This document shows positions 22,716 through 33,113 of a DNA stretch of 64,000 nt, in pieces. The notes below the pieces were generated by a model, which saw only the letters and a program-made list of their open reading frames with translations, was not told the origin of the DNA and did not search any database. Numbering within the stretch: the first letter of the stretch is position 1; each line of letters begins with the position of its first letter. This DNA comes from Anodontia alba (lineage: Eukaryota > Mollusca > Bivalvia > Lucinida > Lucinidae): NCBI GenBank assembly GCA_964016985.1, contig OZ024830.1:77806763-77870762 (forward strand). Reading direction: 5' to 3'. The translations under genes were made by a program, and so were the position numbers.

Positions 22716-22761
22716 CTGGAAAATATACAGTTTGAGTATTTCAGAAGTTATTTAACGCTTT

Positions 22762-22801
22762 AAGCGTAAAGTAAGATTGTAGCAGACGACATTCTAGTTT
22801 G

Positions 22802-22836
<35 letters not shown>

Positions 22837-22945
22837 CATCATCATCATCATTTTTCAGAGAAAATAAGACTAGGCAGACGATTCGCATGAAATGCCCAGC
22901 CTTATTTTCTTTGAAAAATATAAAAAAATAATCAAGAATGTTCGA
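22762..22945. repeat. Foldback element around an (ATT)n tract
   Basis: GTAGCAGACGACATTCTAG and AGAATGTTCGACTGCGGCAG form loose ends. Inside are (ATT)n at 22803-22838 and arms AGAGAAAATAAGACTAGGCA / TGCCCAGCCTTATTTTCTTT. Relatives occur at 23030-23165, 27070-27200, 35790-35880 and 41765-41900. Confidence 0.6.
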
Positions 22946-23347
22946 CTGCGGCAGTTACGATAAGCTTTATTATCCTAACAGAATTTCATTATAGTGTTCA
23001 GTGGCATACAATGTATATATTTTAAGCTTTAGCTGTCTGTAGATTAAATCGCCAGATGAAAATTAATGACAGTTTTGTTCTCATTTTTCACAGAAAATAA
23101 GAATTGATTTTTAGGACTTAATACTGAAACGTCGTCTTTCTTTCTGTGAAACATAGGAAACATATTTTAAATAATTTTGTTTTTTGTTGTTGTTTTTATT
23201 ATTATTATTATTATTATTATTTTTCTCTATAGCCACCAGGTTAAAATTAAAATTTTCATGTTCGGAATCTCTCTAATGGGCTTGCGCAAAGTTAGGTTCC
23301 GCCCTTTTTCGGTGTGCGGTTAATGACTGAAAAGGTTCCATATAATA

Positions 23348-23684
23348 TACAGTCGACTCTCGTTATCCCGACCTCGCTTATGTCGAATAACCGCTTATCT
23401 CGAAGTGAAATTCTGGTCCCTGTTTTAACATAGAAATCTAGGAACATGTAACAAAATAATGTAGAAAAGAGGAGATATTGCTCCTAAGGAGCAATTTCTC
23501 CTCTTTTCCACATTATTTTATATATATTTCTAAATTCAGGAGTCAAATTACATATTCATTTGTTAAATGTGGTTGTTCGAATTATTGTTTTCCTCACTTC
23601 CGCAACTCTGATATGTCGAGGTACGGATATCTCGAAGTGTTTCAGAGAGTCCCTTGGAATTCGAGATAACGAGAGTCGACTGTA
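23348..23684 (+). mobile_element. Foldback/MITE family B, copy 2
   Basis: 337 bp, ends TACAGTCGACTCTCGTTAT / ATAACGAGAGTCGACTGTA, perfect inverted ends. The centre is a hairpin of GAGCAATTTCTCCTCTTTTC and its complement. Confidence 0.92.
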
Positions 23685-23699
23685 TTTGAGGTTTTAATA

Positions 23700-24690
23700 G
23701 TAATAAGAAACAAGAGAGAGCTAATCTTAGTGCTTTTCGTACGTTTGTTCGAATTGCGCTGGTTTGGTTTTGTCTGTTTCCCCTTCCTCTTGGTGTCTGG
23801 GAAGGGCTGCGGTTTGTGACTGTGGCACTCCCTGGACTTTTCTCTTACCTTTTTTTGCATACCACGCCTGTTGTGTTTGTGCCGCGTGGAGACCCTAGAA
23901 AGTCTCCCCGTACATTCATTTAATGGTGTTATTATTTCAAGTGCCAGAGTTTGCACTTTATAACCACCTTTCGTATTCCTCTTTCTCATGTGAAGAGAGA
24001 GCTAATCTTATTGCTTTTCGTACGTTTGTTCGATTTGTGCTTGTTTGGATTTGTCGGTTTCCTCTTCCTCTTGGGGTCTGGGAAGGGCTGCAGTTTGTGA
24101 TTGTGGCACTCCCTGAACTTTTCTCTTACTTTTTTTTTTGCATACCACGCTTGTTGTGTTTGTGCCGCGTGGAGACCCTAGAAAGTCTCCCCGTACATTC
24201 ATTTGATGGTGTTATTATTTCAAGTGCCAGAGTTTGCACTTTATAATCACCTTTCGTATTCCTCTTTCTCATGTGAAGAGAGAGCTAATCTTATTGCTTT
24301 TCGTACGTTTGTTTGATTTGTGCTTGTTTGGATTTGTCGGTTTCCTCTCCCTCCTGGGGTCTGGGAAGGGCTGCGGTTTGTGATTGTGGCACTCCCTGGA
24401 CTTTTCTCTTACCTTTTTTTTGCATACCACGCCTGTTGTGTTTGTGCCGCGTGGAGATCCTAGAAAGTGTCCCCGTACATTCATTTAATGGTGTTATTAT
24501 TTCAAATGCCAGAGTTTGCACTTTAAAATCACCTTTCGTATTCCTCTTTCTAATGTGAAGAGAGAGCTAATCTTACTGCTTTTCGTACGTTTGTTCGATT
24601 TACGCTGGTTTGGTTTTGTCTGTTTCCTCTTCCTCTTGGTATCTGGGAAGGGCTGCGGTTTGTGATTGTGGCATTCCCTGGACTTTTCTC
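23700..24690 (+). repeat. 282-bp tandem array
   Basis: Three and a half units with period 281-283 bp (GCTAATCTTA recurs at about 23720, 24001, 24284 and 24566). Each unit contains TTTTCGTACGTTTGTTCGAT, TCTTGGGGTCTGGGAAGGGC, GTGATTGTGGCACTCCCTGG, CATACCACGCCTGTTGTG and GTGCCGCGTGGAGACCCT. Units are highly similar, so the array is fairly young. Frames of 64-115 codons inside have no known domain. A single inverted fragment sits at 61957-62098 inside a LINE remnant. Confidence 0.93.
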
Positions 24691-24959
24691 TTACTTTTTC
24701 GTTTTAAACACTGCCATAAAAAGAAATGGTTCATTTTTGGGACTTTGGGCGCCCTTACACCCACACTCTACACGGGCATCAATTCACCACTTTATACAGT
24801 AACAAAAAAAAACGCCTAACGGCATTATGGGTTTTTAGATAATGAAGAAAGTGAGAGTTGTCTCTCTTGCATGGGAATTCTCTTCATCCCTACCAAATAT
24901 GAAAGCAATACACTGAAGAATAAACATAGCATATAACTTTGAAAAAAGGTTAAAAGGTT

Positions 24960-25015
24960 AACCTGGGACGACGCCCGACGCCCGCCCACCCGCCCGACGC
25001 CCGCCCGCCCGGACA
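24960..25015. repeat. C-rich (CGCCCGCC)n tract
   Basis: GACGCCCGCCCACCCGCC-type repeats in an otherwise AT-rich intron. Confidence 0.85.
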
Positions 25016-25077
25016 TCGCTATTTTAAAGGACGGTTTTTTTGTTGTTTTTTTTTTCAGAAATTATGAGCAAGTCCAT

Positions 25078-25320
25078 GCTGACCGCGTCAAGGGAAAATG
25101 TGTCTTCAAGCATGCGCAAAATGCACAGATCAGATTCAGCCCACGCTTGCGCATAGTGTCATCCGGGCATTTGCTCTCCATTGATATATTTTCTAGTGTC
25201 CATTGATTCTGTTAGTGGAAAGCGAAAGTTCTGATCAGACTGCGGATGCGCAAGCTAATCTGGGCCTTCGCTGTCCGCTTAAGCCCGAAGACACGTTTTC
25301 GCATAGCGCGGCCCAATTGT
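25078..25320. repeat. Foldback element with GCATGCGCA motifs
   Basis: Left CTGACCGCGTCAAGGGAAAA, right TTTTCGCATAGCGCGG. It contains CAAGCATGCGCAAAATGCAC and GCGGATGCGCAAGCTAATCT. Shorter relatives occur at 21085-21160, 36475-36560, 42425-42530 and 48950-49065. Confidence 0.55.
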
Positions 25321-25465
25321 GATGGTTATTTATTTGGGTTCTATCTGGCATCGAGTACAGTTCCTCACACTTTCTGAGACCCCATCCCCTATTCCCGCTT
25401 TTCACTGCATGAAGTAGTGATTTGAGGAATTACCTTAAAACTTCCAAGTATTGAGACAGACAGGC

Positions 25466-25530
25466 CTAGACCCAGATCAGCCGTCGCAGAACGTGGTGTC
25501 TGATCAGAGTATACATTGATTGGTACTCAG
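25466..25530. repeat. 70-bp hairpin family H, diverged
   Basis: TAGACCCAGATCAGCCGTCG and GTGTCTGATCAGAGTATACA; outer arms decayed. Confidence 0.6.
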
Positions 25531-26156
25531 CCAAGCAGTTAGCAGACATTTCAACAAGTAGTAAAATGGACTTATTGAAAAGGACAGTAAAGTTGTCCCA
25601 ATATTTAGTGTTAATATATATAATATTTGATTCTGAAAAGAAATGCAGCCTTTCTAGTTGTAGTTGCGTACAACACCTCGGAAATAATTTAGGAAATAAA
25701 ATGGGCTCAAGTGGGCGGAGCTTAACTTTACACTAGCGAATTATTAGTATTGCCATTATGTCTGTTAACCAATAACCTGCTGGATATAAATGAAAGCAGA
25801 TGGCGTTTTAAAGCTTTCCATAAAAATACCCAGCATGCACATAACGTTGAAATAGCGTTGAATCGACATTGTTTCAACGTTGTGTGTCCGCTGGGTAATG
25901 TTTGACTTACTTCCGAGACGATTTGAATGAATTTTCAAGTTTCGTTTTCTGCCGTTCTGCCAGGGACTGATTCAGAGAGGTAACGGGGGTTCGGTCGTTG
26001 ACAGAACCCCCTTTTGACTCAAATTTCATTTTTATAGGAAGCTTTGATAAATTTGGCATATCATATTTACCCTATATATTTTACCTCTCTTACTCTTTAC
26101 TTCTCTTTAACAAATCAATTTTACTGCTTATGAATGTGTTTAAAATTGCTGGATAA

Positions 26157-26224
26157 GTGGCAAACAGTGTTGATCCTGATAAGACGCCGCGTCGCGGCGT
26201 CTTATCTGAGTCTACACTGTTTGC
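26157..26224. repeat. 70-bp hairpin family H
   Basis: GTGGCAAACAGTGTTGATCC / TGAGTCTACACTGTTTGC; inner stem GATAAGACGCCGCGTCGCGG with its complement, a near-perfect palindrome. Confidence 0.88.
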
Positions 26225-26347
26225 TTAGGACTGTCTTTCCGAATACATAGAGTAAGTTCGGAAGTTTGATCAAATCGAAACCCCTTAGAAATCATCCTTG
26301 ATCCGCCATTGTTAGCACTTTAAGAGTTAAGCCTGTAACAAACTTAC

Positions 26348-26491
26348 TATTAGAACTGCGCCTGGTTACCAATGGTGATATTTCGTCATCAGTGATGACT
26401 TTCTCAACATTGTCGATCTTCGGTTCCGGCGAAGGCTGCCGATTTTCTTGGGTCCCCGAGCCCACATCTTCATTATCTGTGACGGACAAAT
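26348..26491 (-). CDS. Exon 3 of SH2 adaptor
   Basis: 144 nt, phase 1 at both ends. The acceptor is TTTCTTGCCAG and the donor GTAAGT. It encodes about 48 residues (LSVTDNEDVGSGTQENRQ, PSPEPKIDNVEKVITDDEIS, PLVTRRSSN). The segment is acidic and Ser/Pro-rich, typical of a disordered linker in a scaffold protein. RRSS resembles a basophilic-kinase site, but this is a short motif and proves nothing. Confidence 0.7.
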
Positions 26492-27252
26492 CTGGCAAGA
26501 AAATGCAATATCATGATGTATTGGTATATTCTTGCACACCAGATTAAGGAAATCCTGGATTTTACCCTAGGATAGAAATTCTTATCCTACCCAGGTTATT
26601 CTTCCCAGGGTGGATAGACCTACCTAGGATGATAAAAATCAAGAATTCTCACTCGTTTGATTTGCACTACTTGCATAGGGCAATCGGAAAGGTTGACGTC
26701 ACTGAACGTAATGACGGCCTTTGTAATGTTATATTATATGGCGGATATCAGCAATCGAAGTGACTGCATTTTTTGAAAATCCACGTTCAGAAATGAAATG
26801 TGTGCAAGAAAAATAATCTGAGATAGGTGTGATGGGAAAGTAGATAAATCCATCCCTCAGTATCACAGTCTGAAATCACTCGGCAAGCCTCGTGATGCCA
26901 GACAGTAACCCTCGGGACGGGTTTTTCTATCTACCCGTTACACCCATCAAAGATTCTTAAATTACATCTTACAGAAGAGTTTGTGGTATTTTTGTACAAT
27001 TATAGTTATAACATCGCCACCTCTGTTTCAATATCCCATTGGATCGTATTTAATTCTTAAAGTGTTAAACTGCAGCGGACGACATCTTTTTTTACTTTTA
27101 TTTTAGTTCTATTTTTCAGAGGCTTAAAGTTTCAGGCCAATCTTCTGCCTAGTAGACTGTTAACATGAAAAGCCAAGACTTATTTTCTCTGAATATTATT
27201 ATAAGTATCTAGTAATAATAACAATAATAATAATTATAGCAAATAATAATAA

Positions 27253-27532
27253 CATCACGAAAACATGCCTATATAATTTTGACCCCCTTAAACCCCACTT
27301 TTATATAGTAAAACTGGGCTTTACAGGGGTATACATTATTTTTCTTATTTCTGCTCAAAAACATGTATTGTGGGTACACGTTAGAACCGCCTCGTCGAGG
27401 CGGTTCTAACGAGTACCCACAATCTATGTTTTGAGCAGAAATATGAAAAATATCGGAGATTTTTTACTTGAAAATTTTCAGTTTTTGGTGGCAAAATGTT
27501 CAGTATATTTGAATAGGCATGTTTTCGTAATG
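27253..27532 (-). mobile_element. MITE family A, copy 5 (reverse)
   Basis: CATCACGAAAACATGCCTAT to GAATAGGCATGTTTTCGTAATG. The core GAACCGCCTCGTCGAGGCGG is perfect. Confidence 0.92.
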
Positions 27533-27594
27533 ATGATAATAATAGCAACAGACTGTCTTTTGCTACAATTATGCTTAGCACCTTGAGGAATAAC

Positions 27595-27933
27595 TACAGT
27601 CGACTCTCGTTATCTCGAATTCCAAGGGACTCATTGAAACACTTCGAGATATTCGTACCTCGACATATCAGAATTGAGAGAGTGAGGAAATCAATAAATT
27701 GAACAACCACATTTAACAAATAAATATGTAATTTGACTCCTGAAGTTAGAAATATATATATATAATAATGTGGAAAAGAGGAGAAATTGCTCCTTAAGAG
27801 CAATTTCTCCTCTTTTCCACATTATTTTGTTACCTGTTGCCATAGTTTTAAGTTAAAACAGGGCCCAGATTTTCACTTCGAAATAAGCGGTAATTCGAAA
27901 TAAGCGAGTTCGAGATAACGAGCTTCGACTGTA
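27595..27933 (-). mobile_element. Foldback/MITE family B, copy 3
   Basis: TACAGTCGACTCTCGTTATC to ACGAGCTTCGACTGTA. The central hairpin GAGAAATTGCTCCTTAAGAG continues into its complement. It lies 63 bp from a family A copy. Confidence 0.92.
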
Positions 27934-28525
27934 TTTCTCGATACCACAGTATACAATACGACCACACTGCAAAGTCTACAGCAGGGACACACTGATTACT
28001 GTTTCTTGGACGCACGGGCTACAGTACAAACTGGTGGAACTGACGGAATGTGGACAAGTTTGTATTATCTGTTTTTTATTGTTTTTTTCTTTATCAGGTT
28101 TTACAACGAGTTAAGCCGTTGACACCAATTTAATAGACATTACAGGGACATGATAGCCATATGTGGTTATATAACCATTTTCCTCCCTTCTCCTATTTTG
28201 ATTTGCAAGTTCTTTCTTATATAAGTTGCCCCCAGTTTAGAAAACTTTCAGATACAAGAGATCAACCTCCTGCCTGTAAAAGTCTCCTCGTTTTGCAAAA
28301 TGATGACAGCTTCTTTCGTTTACAACTTATCACTTTTGCGTGCAAAATATAACTACACAGATACAGTCTGGTCTGAGTATGCACATTTGGCATAAGCTCA
28401 AAGACAGCCATAGATTTGATCAACAGCCGTTAACCAGTCTGTTGACACATCTATGTGGAAATATAGCGTCTCGATGATCAAGATTAGGACATCCTTTTTA
28501 TTGGGCGGCTTCTATAAGTACTCAC

Positions 28526-28651
28526 TACTTCCGGTTAGTATTGCCAATGTCTGGTCGGTGATCAGATACGCCCCCTGGCATACGGTGTTTTGCTCTTGCG
28601 GGATATTCTGGTTTTCATCGATACTGCTCTCTACATCATGTGTTGACATAC
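28526..28651 (-). CDS. Exon 2 of SH2 adaptor
   Basis: 126 nt, phase 1 at both ends. The acceptor is a pyrimidine-rich tract ending AACAG|GT, and the donor is consensus GTGAGT. It encodes about 42 residues (GMSTHDVESSIDENQN through GAYLITDQTLAILTGS), hydrophilic with one Tyr in an AYLIT context. It joins exon 1 through a Gly codon split G|GT. There is no recognisable domain. It counts as coding because of matched phases, good splice sites on both sides and non-repetitive sequence in an otherwise repeat-rich intron. Confidence 0.7.
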
Positions 28652-28705
28652 CTGTTAAATTGAAAATTAATTGAAGAATTAGCACGCCATTATGCATTCC
28701 ATAGG

Positions 28706-29039
28706 TCCGGCCCCGAGGTTAAAAGCTTTTTTTTTCATACTCAACTCAGCTGAGCATGAAATTTTTCCTGCTAATAAATCCCTTACTAACGATTGTAAAT
28801 TCTTTCTTGCTGAACATAGCTGAGCGTGAAATGCCTCTGCTAATAAATATGAAAATGCCAACAATGCATAAAAAATTCTCTGCTAATAAATATGAAAATG
28901 TCAACAATGTATTAAAATTTCTCTGCTAATAGATATGAAAATGTAAACTATTGTTGGCATTTTTATATTCATTAGCAGAGGAAATTTCATGCTCAGCTGA
29001 GCCGAGCATGGAAAAAGTTCTATAACCTCGGGACCCGGA
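28706..29039. mobile_element. Foldback element with long internal inverted repeats
   Basis: Outer arms TCCGGCCCCGAGGTTA / TAACCTCGGGACCCGGA. Inner arms CTCAGCTGAGCATGAAATTT / AAATTTCATGCTCAGCTGAG. Between them are three short tandem units (CTCTGCTAATAAATATGAAA and variants). Its upper part was transcribed into one of the open frames seen at 28679-28864, without coding value. Confidence 0.75.
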
Positions 29040-29286
29040 TAAGATGATAATTAAGGTGATACTTTTGGATAGTTGGTGCTATTTTTGCATATAACATTGT
29101 GGGTACTCAGTGGGATCATTTTGATTGTGGGTACTCAAGAGAATCGCCTCGGTGATGTTGTTCCAGTTTCCTTAGGTTCAAGTTTTGTTTACTCATAGTC
29201 CAGATATGTTACTTTGTATTGAACAAAACACATCTCCTCACAAATAGTAACAATAATGGTAACAAGGCCTATCACCAGACAGGAAG

Positions 29287-29603
29287 CATCACGAAAACAT
29301 ACCTATATAATTTTGACCCCCTTAAACCCCACTTTTATATAGTAAAACTGGGGTTTACAGGGGTATACATTATTTTTCTTATTTCTGCTCAAAATATAGA
29401 TTGTGGGTACTCGTTAGAACCTTTCTGCTCCAAATATAGATTGTGGGTACTCGTTAGAACCGCCTTGCCGAGGCGGTTCTAACGAGTACCCACAATTTAT
29501 GTTTTGTGCAGAAATATGAAAAATATCTAGTTTTTTATCTGAAAATGTTCAGTTTTTGGAGATAAAATTTTCTATATATTTGAACAGGCGTGTTTTCATA
29601 ATG
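29287..29603 (-). mobile_element. MITE family A, copy 6 (reverse) with internal duplication
   Basis: CATCACGAAAACATACCTAT to GGCGTGTTTTCATAATG. It is about 37 bp longer than other copies because a segment ending in GGTACTCGTTAGAACC is repeated at 29384-29420 and 29424-29460. Confidence 0.9.
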
Positions 29604-29915
29604 GCTCTACAGAAATTGCGTTTAGCCATTTGTCCATTAGGCTACGTCATATGGAAGAGTTTAACTTTTAGACCTCATGGTCACTGCCAGGAGTGGGGCA
29701 TGTATAAACAAATCCTTGGACCAGTATCTAACGTCAGACCAAATATCAACTGCGTTCATGCCGGCTTCCACGAAATATACAACTTAAAAAAAAATACTGT
29801 AAAAATTAACCATGAGTGATCTTCAATTGAAGGCCATTAAATGAGGCGAGGCTTACATGTAACAAAAATGGATCAATATATAACAGCATCTCGATCATCA
29901 AATCAATTTATTAAC

Positions 29916-29916
<1 letters not shown>

Positions 29917-29948
<32 letters not shown>
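29917..29948. repeat. Poly(A) tract
   Basis: About 31 A. No clear retroelement body is seen directly upstream. Confidence 0.95.
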
Positions 29949-29950
<2 letters not shown>

Positions 29951-30944
29951 TTAAGGTAAAGTTTTAACACTAAAATTCTACACTGGTGACCTTGTACCTT
30001 GTCATTAGATGCGGTGAGTCTTACACTTAATAAACCTTTGGACCAGTATCTATTATCAACCAAGTATAAAATCCATTAAGGCATTCAGGAGGTACAAATC
30101 TTTAAATCCTTCAAGACAAAACTTTTATCCGGGAATTCCAAGTCCGTGACCTTTAACTATAGGACACGGACATAAATGAAAGTGGTCTTGTATAAAAATT
30201 CGACAAATATCTACAATGTACGACCATGCCAAATAATAAATAAATCTTTCAGAGAGTTTTAATAAAATGGCTACTTAAAGATTCTAAACATAATTCTTTT
30301 ACACTTTGTGGACGCCGATATCAAACACTTGCGCCGACACAGGGGTAATACAATCGCTCTTTCTGTACTTTCGAGCAGGCGTGGTAATGATAATAATGAT
30401 AAGAAGTGTAAATAAGCATTGCTTATTAGATACTCTCCGCAAGGTAATTACTGCCCTGTGGATACTGAAAAGCAATGTGTTAAAATGCATAGTTGCTTCA
30501 GGTTGTATGGGATTGGGAAAACTAATACAGACAGATATATGGATAAGCGTAAATGGCGAAGTTAAAGTGGCAGTCATTTTGTCAAAACGTTTTTCCAGTA
30601 GCAGACTTTTTCACGCACATATTGAATATGTCTTTCATGAATCTGCAAAACATTAGAATTTCTTAACAAATTCTTCGATTCAAGATGATTTCACTATGCA
30701 TGCACTATCTCAGCTGCACCGTCTCAGATAATACCAAACCCAGCAGTCAAGCATTACAAAAAATATGACTGCTGAAAAAAATGTTGTTTTGACGAAAATA
30801 TTTTTTTTCAGCATCATACTTCTTCCTGCACATGTTTTAGTATGTCTGTAATGAGTCTGCAAAGTATCAGATTGCTTCAACAAATACTTTGAGATGCGAT
30901 GGTTTTGCTGTGCATGCACTAGTGTCATGCTAAAGCAATTTTTC

Positions 30945-32265
30945 AAGAAGAATAAAGGGAATTAACCATACAAGAATGAAACGACACGCCCTTCTTTTTC
31001 TCTACAGCAACATCTCATCAGTATCAACAGTTTTGCAAAATATGAAAAGATTCCTTGAATTATTTATCAAGATAAGAAGCAGAAGCGAAAATGCTTTTTC
31101 AAGAATAACAAAGTAAATAATTCTAAAGGAATTAACCTTAATTAGGCCCTTATTTTTCTCTAACAGGGACAGCTCATCAATATCAACACTTATGCAAAAT
31201 AAGAAAAGATCATCATTAATTATTCAGCAAGACAAGAAGCAGAAACCGAAACACCTTTTCAAGAATAAGAAAGAAAAATAAGTATAAAGAAAATAATCCT
31301 CAGGTCGTTATTATTCTCTGACAGCAACATCTCATTAATATCAACATTTATGCAAAATATGAACAGTTTCCTTAAATTATTTAGCAAGATAAAAAGCAGA
31401 AACTAAAACGCTTTTCAAAGAATTACAAAGGGAAATAACCTTTAAGGAATTACCTCTATGCCCTTATTTTTGTCTAACAGCAACATCAATGTCAACGTTC
31501 ATGCAAAATATGAAAAGAATCCTGAAATTATTTGGCAAGATAAGCAATAACCTAAACACCTTTTCAAGAATTACAATGGGAAATAGCTATAAAAGAATTA
31601 ATTCCTATGCCCTTATTTTTGTCTAACATTAACATCTTATCAATATCAACGTTTGTGGAAAATATGAAAAGATTCCTGAAATTATTTAGCAAGATAAGAA
31701 GATGGAATAGAATAAATTAGAATAGAGTGATTGATTGTGTTGGGGTTTAACGACACGTCAACCTGTGTGGGTCATTTTGTGTCGTTTCCTAGAGAAAGGA
31801 AGAGATAAAAGATATAGTAGAGGAGACGAAAGATAGGGACAGAGGAGAAAGAGGAACAGAAATGAAAGGGAAGAAACAGAAGAAATAAAAACATTCCTCT
31901 CTATCCTGACCTGCTACAAGGATAGCAAGCCTTGCCCAGCTGTAAGAGAACATAACAGAATAATAAGCCTAAACCGCTTTCCAAGAATTACAATGGGAAA
32001 TAACTCCAAAGGAATTAACCCCTAGGGTCTTATTTATGTCTTACAGCAAAAACTCATCAATATCAAAGTTTACGCAAATGTGAAAAGATTTCCGATATAA
32101 TTTAGCAAAATCAGAAGCAGAAATCAAAATACCTTTTACAGAATTACAAAGAGAAATAACTCTAAAAGAATTAACCCCTAGGCCCTTATTTTTGTGTATA
32201 TCAACATTTTATCAATATGAACATTTTTGCAAAATATGAGAAGATTCCTTAAATAATTTAACCAA
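30945..32265. repeat. Tandem repeat, about 155-bp units
   Basis: At least seven units, each with ATCAATATCAACATTTATGC, AAAATATGAAAAGATTCCTT, AATTATTTAGCAAGATAAGA and a CCCTTATTTTTGTCTAACAG segment. An unrelated insert at about 31715-31960 (GATTGTGTTGGGGTTTAACG plus a purine-rich stretch) interrupts it. Confidence 0.85.
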
Positions 32266-32317
32266 ATGACGGACGGACGACACCTGAAAACAGTATAACT
32301 CTCCCCCATCCTCCCCC

Positions 32318-32322
32318 TTTCC

Positions 32323-32353
<31 letters not shown>

Positions 32354-32360
32354 GACACAC
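32318..32360. repeat. Poly(C) plus (CA)n tract
   Basis: About 18 C followed by CACACA. A (TAA)n tract follows at 32391-32409. Confidence 0.95.
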
Positions 32361-32619
32361 ACACATACAAGCTGTGCGTTTGCGGGGGTATAATAATAAT
32401 AATAATAAAAAGGTCAAATAAAAAAAAAAACAACGTATGTGTGTTTCGGGTAACATATAAGAAAAAATAGATAGGGTAGGTAGGAACTTTTTTTTACATT
32501 TTAATGTAGGATTTAACCACAATCACCAGATAGATTTAGACCTAATACCATTAATCACATCAAATTTTACCTAGTCTGTTTGACTGTCCTTTGATGTATC
32601 TAACTGTATAGATAGAACT

Positions 32620-32665
32620 GCAAACATTGTAGACCCTGATCAAACTGGTGGGTCTACACTGTTTG
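32620..32665. repeat. 70-bp hairpin family H, shortened
   Basis: CTGCAAACATTGTAGACCC / GGGTCTACACTGTTTGC with only a 15-nt centre; the inner stem is lost. Confidence 0.75.
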
Positions 32666-32908
32666 CTCATACCTACTTGTCTGACTATATAGCATAAATA
32701 TTTTATCCCAGTAACCCCTGTTTTTTTTTATCTTTTTTTAGGAAACATGAAAAAAAAATGCAAGGTTTAACTAGGAAAATTTGGTTGGGTAGGGTTACCC
32801 TTAACACACATATTTTTTATTTCGCCTAATAACACTAAATGCTTTAAAACTTTATTAAATGTAAACGAAATATGTAATTTGGAAGAATACCTATTCATCT
32901 GTACTTAC

Positions 32909-33113
32909 CTGTTCGGTCAACTGAGATTTTCTTGACAGCCTCTCTCGATTTGCAGAGGCGCAATGGCTTGCTGGGTATACTCTGTTCTCCCGTAACTTCC
33001 GGTCGTTCCTTTTTTGGAATAGGCTTGCTGTATAAAGCTTCAGTCTCTGCCGTTTTTGTTTCTCTGTCAATTATTGGTGGATTTTCTTCACTCTCGGCCA
33101 TAATATTGTCCAT
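32909..33113 (-). CDS. Exon 1 of SH2 adaptor (start codon)
   Basis: Starts at ATG 33113-33111 (MDNIMAESEENPP). A second in-frame ATG lies four codons later. It encodes 68 residues and ends in phase 1 at a strong donor (GTAAGT, minus strand, just below 32909). The product is hydrophilic: an acidic start, then a basic Pro-rich stretch (LYSKPIPKKERPEV, SIPSKPLRL) of the kind that binds SH3 domains. No signal peptide or membrane segment is present, so a cytosolic protein is expected. The upstream sequence shows no convincing coding continuation, which is why this ATG is taken as the start. A 5' UTR and promoter must lie at or above 33114, but I see no clear TATA box. Confidence 0.72.

Larger units (their letters stand above)
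44..33113 (-). other. Gene model: C-terminal SH2-domain adaptor (SLP-76/BLNK-like), 8 exons
   Basis: Eight exons on the minus strand (33113-32909, 28651-28526, 26491-26348, 22715-22485, 6197-6153, 2121-2051, 496-329, 139-44) join without a stop into 1086 nt, 361 residues. Reading phases agree at all seven junctions (1,1,1,1,1,0,0). Residues 1-250 are charged and low-complexity with scattered Tyr and Pro; about 256-350 read as an SH2 domain (Trp start, DGVFVV in the FLVR position, PYTLLVV, GYTLAD, KLIDN). This layout is that of SLP-76/BLNK adaptors, cytosolic scaffolds that link tyrosine kinases to PLC-gamma and Vav-type partners; that role is inferred from family only. No SAM domain is visible at the N-terminus. 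The FLVR arginine is Ile281, so phosphotyrosine binding may be lost or altered. It could instead be another SH2 adaptor family. Domain call fairly sure, family call less so. Confidence 0.7.

Noticed and set aside
30306..30656. 116-codon plus frame as a gene
   Set aside because: No recognisable motif, no splice context and an overlapping open minus frame; ordinary chance frame.
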